Positions 36,649 through 45,511 of a DNA stretch of 64,000 nt are shown here, in pieces. Position 1 is the stretch's first letter, and every line of letters starts with the position of its first letter. The stretch covers positions 124,001 to 188,000 of the forward strand of contig NZ_RCNR01000002.1 in the NCBI RefSeq assembly GCF_009725985.1. Direction: 5' to 3'. This DNA comes from Zobellia amurskyensis. GTDB taxonomy: Bacteria; Bacteroidota; Bacteroidia; Flavobacteriales; Flavobacteriaceae. A program made the position numbers and the translations under genes. The notes below the pieces were generated by a model. That model was not told where the DNA came from, searched no databases, and saw nothing but the letters and a program-made list of their open reading frames with translations.

Positions 36649-37591
36649 TATTCAAAGCTAAAAATGTTTCTTTTGATGGCACATCACCTGTAAGACGGTC
36701 TTTCCAATTGGACCATTTATATTTTTTTGAGAAAACGTAAAGTAATATCGGATAGATAACAAAAACAGGCACCAATACATCCCAGCCAAGAACAGGATCA
36801 GAAATATCACGGTACAAAGAATTGGTTTGAAAAGCGGTCCAATCTGCGGTTACTAAAAGCGCAGCGGTCAAATTATTTGCAGCATGAAAGCCTAATGCCA
36901 GCTCCAAACCTTCATCCATTAAGGTCAAAATTCCAAGGAAAAAGCCTGTACCTATATAAAAAATTAAAATCCCATAACCTAATTTGGCGACCTCAGGGTT
37001 AAAAATATGCATGATTCCAAAAAGAAACGAAGTCACCATTAACGGAACCCAACGGTTCTGTGCTAAAATGCCCAGCCCTTGCATCATATAACCTCTCATA
37101 TAGTATTCTTCCATACTGGTCTGTAACGGAATCATCAAAACTGCTATGACGGCTAATACTAAAAAAGGTCCCAAATTAAAGTTGAACTCATAATCTTCCG
37201 GAGAAAGGGTTATATCTATAAAAATGAATGCCGTGGAAATGAGCGCCCAAATACCAAAAGCAAAAAATACTCTTTTAAAATCGATTTTCTTTCGAGAGGT
37301 TGTTAGCTGTGTAATTTTTTGTTTATGAACAATAGATACGTAGGCAAAAAGGCCTATTAAACCAATTACAAAGGTCAACAGCATAAAAAACAATAAGTTA
37401 TTTGCTCCTAAAATATCTGCCATTACACCCATATCTCCTGAACCTAAAACAGCAAGAGAATCTGACTTGGCCAATAATGCAATAATCAAAGGAATTCCTC
37501 CTATAAACTGCCACACAAAAAAAATGGCAATAAGGCCTACAACGTACCTCCAAGAATCACTCAAACCTTTATAAGCCTGTGCTATATACAT
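36617..37591 (-). CDS. CPBP family intramembrane glutamic endopeptidase
   Basis: A 324-residue polytopic protein with seven or eight membrane helices. The Abi/CPBP motifs are SMEEYYMRG (catalytic Glu pair), FGIMHIFNPE and FHAANN. Such proteins cleave membrane substrates or process prenylated proteins. It lies between menC and menE with overlapping ends on both sides (10 nt and 32 nt), so its expression is tied to menaquinone genes. Its target is unknown. Confidence 0.85.
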   Translation of the reverse strand: MYIAQAYKGLSDSWRYVVGLIAIFFVWQFIGGIPLIIALLAKSDSLAVLGSGDMGVMADILGANNLLFFMLLTFVIGLIGLFAYVSIVHKQKITQLTTSRKKIDFKRVFFAFGIWALISTAFIFIDITLSPEDYEFNFNLGPFLVLAVIAVLMIPLQTSMEEYYMRGYMMQGLGILAQNRWVPLMVTSFLFGIMHIFNPEVAKLGYGILIFYIGTGFFLGILTLMDEGLELALGFHAANNLTAALLVTADWTAFQTNSLYRDISDPVLGWDVLVPVFVIYPILLYVFSKKYKWSNWKDRLTGDVPSKETFLALNNDNADVPNPS

Positions 37592-38634
37592 AAATCTTCA
37601 ATTAAGTTATTTTTCCATTTTTTGTTGTTGTCGTAAAACAACTGTCCATTGCGAACGGTAAGCGGTGAATCTAAATTATTAGTGTACAAACTGCCAGTAC
37701 CCAAACCTTGAGGCATGGAATTGCTCAACGTATAAGTCCATTGTGCGATAGCATTTAAGCCCACATTGCTTTCAAGTGCACTTGTAATCCACCAGCCAAT
37801 ATTCATTTTTTCGGCAATTTCAATCCATTCCTCACAACCTCTATAACCACCCACCAAACTTGGTTTCAAAATAATATACTGAGGTTTTATGGTTTGTAGC
37901 AATTCTTGTTTGTTCGTTACACCAAAAACACCAATTAGCTCTTCATCCAGGGCTATTGGCAAGGGCGTAACATTACACAATATCTTCATTGCGGCATGTT
38001 GCCCCTGTTTAATAGGTTGTTCTATTGAGTGGAGTGAAAACCGACTTAATACTTCTAATTTGGTAAGTGCATCTTCAGGCTTAAAGGCTCCGTTTGCATC
38101 AACCCGTAGTTCTATTTTTGAAACATCATACTTTTCCCTAATAGACGATAGAAGATTAACTTCCGTATCAAAGTCTATTGCGCCTATTTTCATTTTAATA
38201 CACTGGAAGCCCTCCGTCAACTTTTGAGCTATTTGCTCATGCATAAATGCTTCATCTCCCATCCAAATAAGTCCATTAATGGAAATCGGACTTTGTTCAT
38301 TGATGAATTTAGAAGGGAAAATTTCAAAAGGGTTATGAGCGTTCAACGATAAAAATGCCTGCTCTACACCAAATTGTATACTTGGAAATTCCAATAAAGC
38401 TTCCCAAAGAGCATCTTTCCCAAGCTGAATGTTATTACAGGTCCACTTTAGTTTCTCTTCGTAATTCTCTACATCATCAACACTCAATCCTCTTAAAATT
38501 CCACATTCCCCAATCCCGTATTTTCCGTTTTCACCAAGAACCAAGAACCAAGTCTCCTTTTGAGTTAGAACCCCACGCGAAGTTCCACTGGGGCGCTTAA
38601 AATTTAAAATACATTTTTTATAAGTTGCTTGCAT
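37582..38634 (-). CDS. menC: o-Succinylbenzoate synthase
   Basis: A 350-residue enolase-superfamily enzyme that dehydrates SHCHC to o-succinylbenzoate. The KxK catalytic pair is in CIKMKIG, metal ligand regions are RVDANGAF and ALDEELIG, and a late Lys is in YIILKPS. The start MQATYKKC at 38634 is preferred over a start 12 nt upstream because a -7 element sits at 38644-38651. Length and motifs suit the family. Confidence 0.9.
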   Translation of the reverse strand: MQATYKKCILNFKRPSGTSRGVLTQKETWFLVLGENGKYGIGECGILRGLSVDDVENYEEKLKWTCNNIQLGKDALWEALLEFPSIQFGVEQAFLSLNAHNPFEIFPSKFINEQSPISINGLIWMGDEAFMHEQIAQKLTEGFQCIKMKIGAIDFDTEVNLLSSIREKYDVSKIELRVDANGAFKPEDALTKLEVLSRFSLHSIEQPIKQGQHAAMKILCNVTPLPIALDEELIGVFGVTNKQELLQTIKPQYIILKPSLVGGYRGCEEWIEIAEKMNIGWWITSALESNVGLNAIAQWTYTLSNSMPQGLGTGSLYTNNLDSPLTVRNGQLFYDNNKKWKNNLIEDLCI

Positions 38635-38643
38635 AATTAGCTT

Positions 38644-38651
38644 CAAATTTA
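38644..38651 (-). promoter_or_regulatory. -7 promoter element of the menC-CPBP-menE operon
   Basis: Minus-strand TAAATTTG matches TAnnTTTG, 10 nt before the chosen menC ATG. Confidence 0.5.
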
Positions 38652-38679
38652 GCTATATTTTACCTCTTAAATACCCTAA

Positions 38680-39477
38680 ATGGCAAGCATAAACAACAAA
38701 ACTGTCTGGATTACTGGAGCCTCCTCTGGAATAGGCGAAGCTCTATCCTATGAATTAAATAAAAAGGGATGTAAATTAATATTAAGTTCTAGGAAAAAAG
38801 AAGCCTTAGAAAGGGTTAAGAATAACTGTAAACATCCTGAATCTGTTAAAATTGTTCCGTTGGATATTACCCAATACCACACGATGGACTTAAAAGTAAA
38901 AGAAGCGATTGCGTCTTTTGGTTCTATTGATATATTGATTAACAATGCGGGAATCAGCCAACGTTCTTACATTGTAGATACAGATTTTGAAGTCTATAAA
39001 AAGTTAGTAGACATAAATTATCTAGGAACTGTTGCTGTGACCAAAGCTATACTTCCCTACTTTATAGAGCAACAACGTGGGCATTTTGTAACCGTTACTA
39101 GCCTAATGGGCAAATTTGGCTCCCCCATACGATCAGGGTATTGCGGTTCTAAACATGCGCTTCATGGTTTTTTTGATGTTTTACGTATGGAACATGAAAA
39201 GGACCATATAGATGTTACCCTTATAGCTCCAGGGTTCGTTCAAACCAATATTGCTAAAAATGCACTCGTTGGCGATGGCAAGGCTAGAGGTTATGAGGAT
39301 AACGATAATGCAAGTGGTATGACTACAACCGATTTTTCAAAGAAAATGATAAAGGCCATTGAAAGCAATAAATTTGAGGCCTACATGGGCGGTAAGGAAA
39401 TTATGGGTGTGTACCTAAAACGCTTCTTTCCTAAACTATTGCATAAAATAGTTTTAAAGAATACAGCTAAGACCTAA
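38680..39477 (+). CDS. SDR family oxidoreductase
   Basis: A 265-residue classical short-chain dehydrogenase. TGASSGIG at residues 12-19, NNAG near 88, and the YxxxK pair in GYCGSKHA are present. The C-terminus (FKPKLLHK-like basic tail) suggests membrane association as in the DhrS7-type branch. Substrate is unknown. Confidence 0.85.
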   Translation: MASINNKTVWITGASSGIGEALSYELNKKGCKLILSSRKKEALERVKNNCKHPESVKIVPLDITQYHTMDLKVKEAIASFGSIDILINNAGISQRSYIVDTDFEVYKKLVDINYLGTVAVTKAILPYFIEQQRGHFVTVTSLMGKFGSPIRSGYCGSKHALHGFFDVLRMEHEKDHIDVTLIAPGFVQTNIAKNALVGDGKARGYEDNDNASGMTTTDFSKKMIKAIESNKFEAYMGGKEIMGVYLKRFFPKLLHKIVLKNTAKT

Positions 39478-39481
39478 ACTA

Positions 39482-41452
39482 TTAGCAAAAGTTAAACCAG
39501 TAGCGTACGCCGTCTTCGGCTGTTTTATCTATATTTAAAGTGGTTTGCAGTTGATTAGCCAGACGATTCATTAATCTAATACCCATAGATGAGTTGGCTC
39601 TTTCATCTGTATCATCAGGCAGGCCAATTCCATTATCCGAATATTCAAAATACCCTTCTTTCTCACCTATCTTACGAATGTGGATGTAAATTTTTCCGTT
39701 TTCGTCATTATCAGGAAAAGCATATTTGAATGAATTGGAAACAAGCTCGTTGAGCATCAAACCAAATGGAATGGCTCTATCAATATCTAGCTCTACTCCT
39801 TCTGCGTCTACCGTAATATTGATGTTGTGTCCTCCCTTTTTATAAACAGATTGAACACTATTGATTAAACTCTCAATATAACTCTGCATTTCAATAACCG
39901 AAAGATCTTCGTTTTGATATAACTTTTGGTGAATCAGAGCCATAGCCTTAACCCTACTCTTACCTTCTTCCAAAGCTTCTATAGCAGCTTTGCTTCTTGT
40001 GTTCTTGGTCTGTAAACTAAGCAAACTAGAAACCATCTGAAGGTTGTTTTTTACTCTATGATGAATCTCTTTTAGAAGCGAATCTTTTTCCACCAACGCG
40101 TTTTCAATAATATATTTTTGCTCAGCGATCAAACGTTGGTTCTTAATACTTTTGAGATAAGCATAGACCAGGCCGGCAAAGCCTACAAGAGTGAATAACA
40201 ATGAAATAAGAACTAGGTTAATGTTCCTTTCTTTTGCCATCATATCTACACGAGATTTTTCCAAGGCCAGTTTTTGTTCGGCCAACATGGTTTGAGATAC
40301 GGCAAGATCCTGACCCATTACAGTGGCTAATTGCTGTTTCCTTAATTCCGATTGATTATCTAATATGGAATCACGTACACGAATGTTCTTCTTAAGATAA
40401 AGTGATGCGTTTTTATAATCCTCAGTCCTGTCATAATACAGGGCGAACAGTCTATTCTTTCGTAATAGATTTTTTGTGGTTTTGGTCTCTAGATTATCAC
40501 TTAAAAAATCCGTGGCTTTTTCGTAGTCTTCCAAATGCAGATAACACTCGCTAATCGCTAAACTATTTTCGGTTATCTCAGAGGAAAGCTCTTTGTTTTT
40601 ATACTTTTTGAGGGTGTTAATGGCACTTTCTAAATGTGGAATAGCCTCTTTATACTGCTTTAACTCTACGTGACACTTACCAATATTCCCTTCAATAATT
40701 CCTTTTAATAGATTTGCCTGCTCTATTTCTTCATCAGATTTTTTTCTGGTAATAAGATTTAGAAAAACATCTATATAACCTTTAGCTTTTTTGTAGTGAC
40801 TCAACGCTGTGGGCGCAGACTCATCTAACCTAAGATAATTGCCCAAATTATTATAATACTCCGCCTGGGCGTAAAAATCATTCTCTTCAATGGTCTTTTT
40901 AACATTATCAATATAATGTTCCATCGCCTTTCTATACATACCTAAGTTGGCATAAATATCATAAAAGGCAACATTCTCATTGATACCCAGCTCTCTTTGC
41001 TCTTTACGGATTTCAATTTGTTCGGTATACATGGTCAATTGACCATAGTTATCATCCATAATATCCAACAACTTGGATTTTAGATAGATGTCTAAATCTT
41101 CTTTTTCTGCATATAGCTCCTTTGAAATAGCTAAACTCTTATCATAATCACCCAAATCATAATATATTCTGGCTTGAATGAGCTTATAACGTTCTATTTC
41201 CGAAGATTCCTCATCTTTTATTGCAGCATTAAGGTATAAGTTGACCAAGTCCAACCAGTCGTATGTAGAGGTCTCTCTATAAGGGTCTGTTGCATTAAAA
41301 AAGAAAGTGAGCCTTTCGTCTGGAGTTTCAATGTCCTGAAACTGTTGAAACAGATTTTCTTCTGTGGTTTTTTCTTCTTGTGCCGACACAACTACGGAAA
41401 GAAAAAAAATTACCCAAACGAAAATGGTATTTTTATAGTGAATGTTGTTCAT
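39482..41452 (-). CDS. TPR-containing sensor histidine kinase
   Basis: A 656-residue sensor. It has a signal peptide (1-24), a periplasmic or extracytoplasmic TPR array (about 40-380), a coiled stretch, a membrane helix (about 407-428) and a HisKA_2-type kinase core. The phospho-acceptor site is EIHHRVKNN (His464/465), the N box is LNELVSNSFKYAF and the G box is DNGIG. It probably partners the LytTR response regulator encoded 665 nt upstream on the same strand. A 10-bp perfect stem-loop lies 12 nt before its ATG. Confidence 0.88.
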   Translation of the reverse strand: MNNIHYKNTIFVWVIFFLSVVVSAQEEKTTEENLFQQFQDIETPDERLTFFFNATDPYRETSTYDWLDLVNLYLNAAIKDEESSEIERYKLIQARIYYDLGDYDKSLAISKELYAEKEDLDIYLKSKLLDIMDDNYGQLTMYTEQIEIRKEQRELGINENVAFYDIYANLGMYRKAMEHYIDNVKKTIEENDFYAQAEYYNNLGNYLRLDESAPTALSHYKKAKGYIDVFLNLITRKKSDEEIEQANLLKGIIEGNIGKCHVELKQYKEAIPHLESAINTLKKYKNKELSSEITENSLAISECYLHLEDYEKATDFLSDNLETKTTKNLLRKNRLFALYYDRTEDYKNASLYLKKNIRVRDSILDNQSELRKQQLATVMGQDLAVSQTMLAEQKLALEKSRVDMMAKERNINLVLISLLFTLVGFAGLVYAYLKSIKNQRLIAEQKYIIENALVEKDSLLKEIHHRVKNNLQMVSSLLSLQTKNTRSKAAIEALEEGKSRVKAMALIHQKLYQNEDLSVIEMQSYIESLINSVQSVYKKGGHNINITVDAEGVELDIDRAIPFGLMLNELVSNSFKYAFPDNDENGKIYIHIRKIGEKEGYFEYSDNGIGLPDDTDERANSSMGIRLMNRLANQLQTTLNIDKTAEDGVRYWFNFC

Positions 41453-41463
41453 ATATCTAAATG

Positions 41464-41488
41464 GAACAAAATGAAAAGCATTTTGTTC
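41464..41488 (-). promoter_or_regulatory. Perfect 10-bp inverted repeat just before the histidine kinase start
   Basis: GAACAAAATG (41464-41473) and CATTTTGTTC (41479-41488) flank a 5-nt loop, 12 nt upstream of the ATG. As RNA it would place a hairpin next to the start codon; as DNA it could be a dimeric operator. Confidence 0.6.
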
Positions 41489-41721
41489 TGTTTATACTAG
41501 GTTTGAATTTTAGCCTATGGCACTCCGTCTTAATACGCACAAAAACAACATCTTATCAAACTAAAGGCTTATCTAAGCTAAACTATTTAATCGATTATTT
41601 AATCCATTTATCCATAAATTTAAAAAAAAGGACTGTAACAAAATAATCTATTCTAAGAACTATATAAAATAACTCCATTATACGTACTAATGAGCCTATT
41701 TTAGGAGGTTCTTACTTATAG

Positions 41722-41789
41722 TAAAAATACTATTTACATATAGAGAACGGACTAATTTTGTTGTGAAATAGTGTTTAATTGTTGTGAAA
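41722..41789 (-). promoter_or_regulatory. Site A: LytTR-like direct repeat pair and -7-like box
   Basis: On the minus strand TTTCACAACA occurs at 41789-41780 and again at 41768-41759, period exactly 21 bp. The -7-like box TATTTTTA (7/8 to TAnnTTTG) is at 41729-41722. A start near 41717 would give the kinase gene a long leader of about 265 nt. LytTR regulators bind paired direct repeats about 21 bp apart. Confidence 0.6.
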
Positions 41790-41875
41790 ACAATTTCTTT
41801 TTTCGGTTTTCCGACCTATTTATTCATTTCGTTAAACGAGAACATAAGCTTAATTTTCTTACAAACTTATGTAAA

Positions 41876-41976
41876 CTAAAAAGAACCTTATCTAGATAGA
41901 CAAGGCTCTTTTACGAGAACACTATATGAAAATGAAAAATTGTATATGCTTTGTTGAGTATCACTTTTGTAATACA
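41876..41976 (-). ncRNA. Probable ~100-nt small RNA with two hairpins
   Basis: The RNA would start near 41976 after a TAGTTTG box (41987-41981). A stem GUAUUAC-AAAA-GUGAUAC (41975-41958, one G-U) begins directly at the start. The 3' end is a 16-bp stem (41912-41897 with 41894-41879) followed by five Us; its two imperfections are G-U pairs only when read on the minus strand, so the terminator works in that direction. There is no ATG-started frame of useful length. Site B lies upstream. The RNA has not been seen experimentally. Confidence 0.55.
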
Positions 41977-42015
41977 CTACCAAACTATTGCTTTAGTCAT
42001 GGAATTAAAAAATAA

Positions 42016-42046
42016 TGTTGTGAAACTCCTAAAAGTTGTGGTGAAC
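42016..42046 (-). promoter_or_regulatory. Site B: LytTR-like direct repeat pair upstream of the small RNA
   Basis: Minus-strand GTTCACCACA (42046-42037) and TTTCACAACA (42025-42016) are 21 bp apart; 8 of 10 bases match. The proximal copy lies 28 nt before the TAGTTTG box at 41987, nearly the same spacing as in site A. Confidence 0.6.
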
Positions 42047-42060
42047 TCTACTTTTTAAAT

Positions 42061-42105
42061 AAAAAAAAAGGGGAAGCATAAAAAATGCTCCCCCTTTTTT
42101 TAAAT
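42061..42105 (-). terminator. Intrinsic terminator after the LytTR response regulator
   Basis: GGGGAAGCAT and ATGCTCCCCC pair (one mismatch) around an A-rich loop, with A- and T-runs at both sides, 12 nt past the regulator stop. Confidence 0.7.
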
Positions 42106-42117
42106 TTTTATGTGAAT

Positions 42118-42870
42118 TTAAGAATTCATTGCCGAGATTATAAACTCCTTAAAATCTTTTGAAATTGGGATTAAAGTATCCTTAATCATAATATCTTTTG
42201 AGTTGATTGCATCTATATGATCAACATTTACGATGTATGACTTATGCGCTCTGTAAAACTTATTTTTAGGTAGTTTTTCCAAATAATCTTTTAACGGTGA
42301 GCGTACCAAAAATTTCTTATCTACGGTATTCACTTCTAGATAGACATTATCGGCCTTAATGAAACGAATATCACTAAACTGTATACGGTAATATAGGTGT
42401 TGTTTCTTCACAAAAATTGAGTCCTTTAGTACCGTATTGGACATAGGAACATCTTCCTGGCTTTCTACGACTGCAGCAGCAGACTTATCTGATCTTGTAA
42501 AGTTGGAAAGTGCTATTTCAATAGAAGTATACAAGTCTTGCTGTTCAAAAGGTTTTACCAAATACCCATTTGGTTTTACCGTTTTAGCGTTCTCTACAGT
42601 GGCCCTATCAGAGTTTGATGTTACAAAAATGAAAGGGATATCATAGTTCTCACGAATATGTTTACCTAAGTCAATTCCTGTTTTATCAGAAGCCAAGATA
42701 ATGTCAATCAAAACAAGGTCAACATGTTGTGTTTTTAAAACTTCTTCAGCTTGTTCATAGACGATAACATTATCTACAATCTCATAGCCAATTTCTTCGA
42801 GCATAGATTGCATATCATCAGCAATGATTACATTATCCTCTACGATTAGAATTCTAATTGGTTGTTCCAA
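42118..42870 (-). CDS. LytTR family response regulator
   Basis: A 250-residue protein with a receiver domain (1-120; phospho-acceptor Asp56 in LVLIDIILAS, Lys in YLVKPF) and a LytTR DNA-binding domain (about 145-250; FIKADNVYLEVNT, FYRAHKSYIVNVDHI). It binds paired direct repeats as a dimer. Its likely partner is the TPR kinase. It lies 34 nt after menA, so it may be read from the menA transcript. Confidence 0.9.
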   Translation of the reverse strand: MEQPIRILIVEDNVIIADDMQSMLEEIGYEIVDNVIVYEQAEEVLKTQHVDLVLIDIILASDKTGIDLGKHIRENYDIPFIFVTSNSDRATVENAKTVKPNGYLVKPFEQQDLYTSIEIALSNFTRSDKSAAAVVESQEDVPMSNTVLKDSIFVKKQHLYYRIQFSDIRFIKADNVYLEVNTVDKKFLVRSPLKDYLEKLPKNKFYRAHKSYIVNVDHIDAINSKDIMIKDTLIPISKDFKEFIISAMNS

Positions 42871-42904
42871 AATGGTTGTTGTTTAGTAGGTTCATATTCT
42901 AAAT

Positions 42905-43813
42905 TTACAAAAAAATATTACAACTGATGTAAATCAGTACTGACAAAAGAAAAGTACTTAACGCCAATTTCTTTAACTCAGGATCTATTTGGTCATTTCT
43001 ATCTGTTGTATACACTCTTTTCATATGAAGGAAAATAGGTGCAAATGCAATTAAAGGTAAAAAAATTCCCCATCCTTTTAAATTCATGAGTGAAAACGCA
43101 ACAATACTTATAAAGGCTCCCATCAACAAAATGTAGTGATAGATTTTACCTTTTTTAAAACCTATAAAAACAATAAGTGTGTTTTTATTGGCCCTTTTGT
43201 CAGATTCGTAATCACGTAAATTATTGAGATTAAGAACTCCCACACTCAATAAACCAATTGCTATGGCAGGTAATAGTGACATAGCGGTAAGTTGCTTAGT
43301 ATATAAGACCATAGAACCCATGACTGCTAACAATCCAAAAAAAAGAAAAACAAAAACATCTCCCAGACCGTGGTAACCATAAGCGGAAGCTCCTATTGTA
43401 TACTTAATTGCCGCCCAAATACTTGCTGCCCCTAGCACCAAGAACAGTAAAGGATACATCATATTATCAAAACCGAAAGCAAAATAGACCAAGGCAATGA
43501 CCAATATGAAGTTTATAACTATGGAAAAAATTATACCTTCCTTTAATTCTTGTCTTGAAATACTGCCACTTTGAAGGGCTCTTTTAGGACCTATTCTTTC
43601 TTCATTATCCGTTCCCTTTACCCCATCGCCATAATCATTGGCAAAATTAGAAGTGACCTGAAAACCTATTGTTGTTAACAGCGCCAAAACAAACACTACT
43701 ATATCTTCAAAACCATATAAATTAGCTAAAGCAGTACCTACAACTATACCTGAAACGGAGAGTGGTAACGTTCTTAACCTAGCCGCACTTATCCAAGGAC
43801 TAATATTCACCAA
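42905..43813 (-). CDS. menA: 1,4-Dihydroxy-2-naphthoate polyprenyltransferase
   Basis: A 302-residue UbiA-family membrane enzyme with about eight or nine helices. The first Asp-rich motif is NFANDYGDGVKG and the second is LNNLRDYESDKRA. It attaches the isoprenoid tail to DHNA in menaquinone synthesis. It follows the SPOR-like gene by 2 nt. Confidence 0.9.
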   Translation of the reverse strand: MVNISPWISAARLRTLPLSVSGIVVGTALANLYGFEDIVVFVLALLTTIGFQVTSNFANDYGDGVKGTDNEERIGPKRALQSGSISRQELKEGIIFSIVINFILVIALVYFAFGFDNMMYPLLFLVLGAASIWAAIKYTIGASAYGYHGLGDVFVFLFFGLLAVMGSMVLYTKQLTAMSLLPAIAIGLLSVGVLNLNNLRDYESDKRANKNTLIVFIGFKKGKIYHYILLMGAFISIVAFSLMNLKGWGIFLPLIAFAPIFLHMKRVYTTDRNDQIDPELKKLALSTFLLSVLIYISCNIFL

Positions 43814-43815
43814 AA

Positions 43816-44415
43816 TTATTGTGGGGATTCAATCTGTATTCTTTTTCCTTCTTTATAGGATGCCACAAAGGCATCTTGAAAACCTAGGTCTACCAATTGT
43901 TCACGGAATTTCTGAGCTTCTTCCAAAGTTTCAAAATTACCTAGTGAATATGAATAAAACGGATTGGTTTTTACAAATATGGTGTTGGTAAGTGCTTCCG
44001 AAGCAAGTGTCATATTGTTATCTACAAATGACTTTATCTGTACCGAATAGATTTTTTCTTTTTCTAAAAATTTCTTGGCCAGATAAAACTCCCTTACTAA
44101 ACTTAACTCTTCGTTCTGCTGCTTTAAATTATCTATCCTAGATTTAATAGCATCCAAACTGTCTATAGAAACAAGTAAATTACTTGGACTTTCATAGTTA
44201 TTAGAAACATTTCTTCCGGCCGTAAAAGAAAAGACAATCAAGGTACCAATAAGAAATAACCCCGTTACGCCAGCAAGTAAATTACGCTGTAACTTTTTCT
44301 TCCTTAACTCTTTATTTTTGAACTTGATTTGATCGAGAAGACGTTCGTTTATAATCTGCGCCTTGTCTATATCTTTGTGCAACTCCAGCAAGTCACTTTC
44401 TTCTATAAATGGCAT
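43816..44415 (-). CDS. Membrane-anchored protein with SPOR-like C-terminus
   Basis: A 199-residue protein: a charged N-terminal region with coiled propensity (1-45), one membrane helix (about 47-66), a coiled coil (80-115) and a C-terminal FYSYSLGNFETLEEAQKFREQL segment that resembles the SPOR fold, which binds bare septal glycan. This suggests envelope or division association; it is an inference. It is positioned between cvfB and menA, where a menB gene might be expected. Confidence 0.65.
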   Translation of the reverse strand: MPFIEESDLLELHKDIDKAQIINERLLDQIKFKNKELRKKKLQRNLLAGVTGLFLIGTLIVFSFTAGRNVSNNYESPSNLLVSIDSLDAIKSRIDNLKQQNEELSLVREFYLAKKFLEKEKIYSVQIKSFVDNNMTLASEALTNTIFVKTNPFYSYSLGNFETLEEAQKFREQLVDLGFQDAFVASYKEGKRIQIESPQ

Positions 44416-44596
44416 ATAATTATTTTTTCGAGGTTACACTGTTAAAGTTAACCAAAATACCGAAAGATCGATGAAATGCACTCTCGGAATGTTGCGAAAT
44501 TACCATATTCTGTGGTATAGCTAATTATATACGATGTTAAAAACTTTCCGTTCATCGATTAATTTATAGCTACGCTTCCAAAAGGACCTTTTTTAA

Positions 44597-45427
44597 CTAG
44601 ATGGCGTGAATGCCATCATCCTTAATTTCAATTTTTCGTTCCCTATATAATGTGCCAACCCCTTTCTTAAAAGTTTTTTTACTCATTTGAAGTTCGCGCT
44701 TTATCAGTACAGGGTCTGATTTATCGTGAAGTGCTAAATACCCACCGTGAGCCATTAACTTCTTATATATAGCTTCTGCGGCTGGTTCCAGCAGTTTTTC
44801 ACCAATGGGTTGCAACGAGACATCCAACTTATTATCTGGGCGAATATTTTTAATATACCCCTTTGTTTTATCGCCAACGGCTACATGCTTGTAAATTTCA
44901 TTAGAATACACCAGACCTTTATGCTGATCATTAATAATGACTTCCCAACCTAAATCCGTCAACCTGGTAAAAAGTAATTCAACTTCTTGTCTTTCGCGAA
45001 CGGTAAGTTTATCGTTGCTCAAAAACTTATCTATTTTATTGGAACCAACAAGACGAAAAGAAACCTCGTCCATATAGCAGCGAACAACATACCACTGCCC
45101 TTCTTTCATTTTATCCCTTTGCTCGCTGAACGGAACAAGCAAATGTTTTTCAAGGCCCCAATCCATAAAAGCGCCAATTTTATTTACTTCGGCAACTTGC
45201 AGGAACCCATATTTGTTTCTGATTACACTAGGTGTTAAAGTAGTTGCTATAGGCCTTTCTTCATGGTCCAAATAACAGAAAACCTTTATCATATCGCCAA
45301 TATCTATAACCTTTGGCACATACTTATTTGGCAAAAGAATTTCTGTACCGGTATTGCTCCCTAAAAAGAGCCCCACACTAGTATCCCTAAGTACTTCTAA
45401 CTCGTTATAATTTCCCAGTTCGATCAT
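44597..45427 (-). CDS. S1-like RNA-binding protein, CvfB family
   Basis: A 276-residue cytosolic protein with three S1-like OB-fold repeats (residues about 1-65, 70-130, 145-210) and a C-terminal winged-helix segment (KMSKKTFKKGVGTLYRERKIEIKDDGIHAI). This layout matches the CvfB/YitL family. Function is probably RNA binding. A -7 element TACTTTTG lies only 5 nt before the ATG, implying a near-leaderless mRNA. Confidence 0.85.
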   Translation of the reverse strand: MIELGNYNELEVLRDTSVGLFLGSNTGTEILLPNKYVPKVIDIGDMIKVFCYLDHEERPIATTLTPSVIRNKYGFLQVAEVNKIGAFMDWGLEKHLLVPFSEQRDKMKEGQWYVVRCYMDEVSFRLVGSNKIDKFLSNDKLTVRERQEVELLFTRLTDLGWEVIINDQHKGLVYSNEIYKHVAVGDKTKGYIKNIRPDNKLDVSLQPIGEKLLEPAAEAIYKKLMAHGGYLALHDKSDPVLIKRELQMSKKTFKKGVGTLYRERKIEIKDDGIHAI

Positions 45428-45431
45428 ATTG

Positions 45432-45439
45432 CAAAAGTA
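45432..45439 (-). promoter_or_regulatory. -7 promoter element for the CvfB gene
   Basis: Minus-strand TACTTTTG matches TAnnTTTG and ends 5 nt before the ATG at 45427. Confidence 0.4.
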
Positions 45440-45511
45440 ACTTTAAAATTTGGGTATAAAAAAAACCGCCCACTTCAAGCGAACGGTCAAAATTAAATTT
45501 TCTAAGTCTTA

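Larger units (their letters stand above)
41453..42117. other. 665-bp intergenic region between kinase and response regulator
   Basis: No convincing protein gene is seen; a 61-codon plus-strand frame at 41461 is rejected. The region holds the kinase-proximal hairpin, two LytTR-like operators (sites A and B), a probable small RNA and the terminator of the response regulator. Confidence 0.7.

Noticed and set aside
41461-41646. Plus-strand frame of 61 codons in the kinase-regulator gap
   Set aside because: Low-complexity composition, no promoter in the right place, and it covers the kinase leader and hairpin; no recognisable domain.
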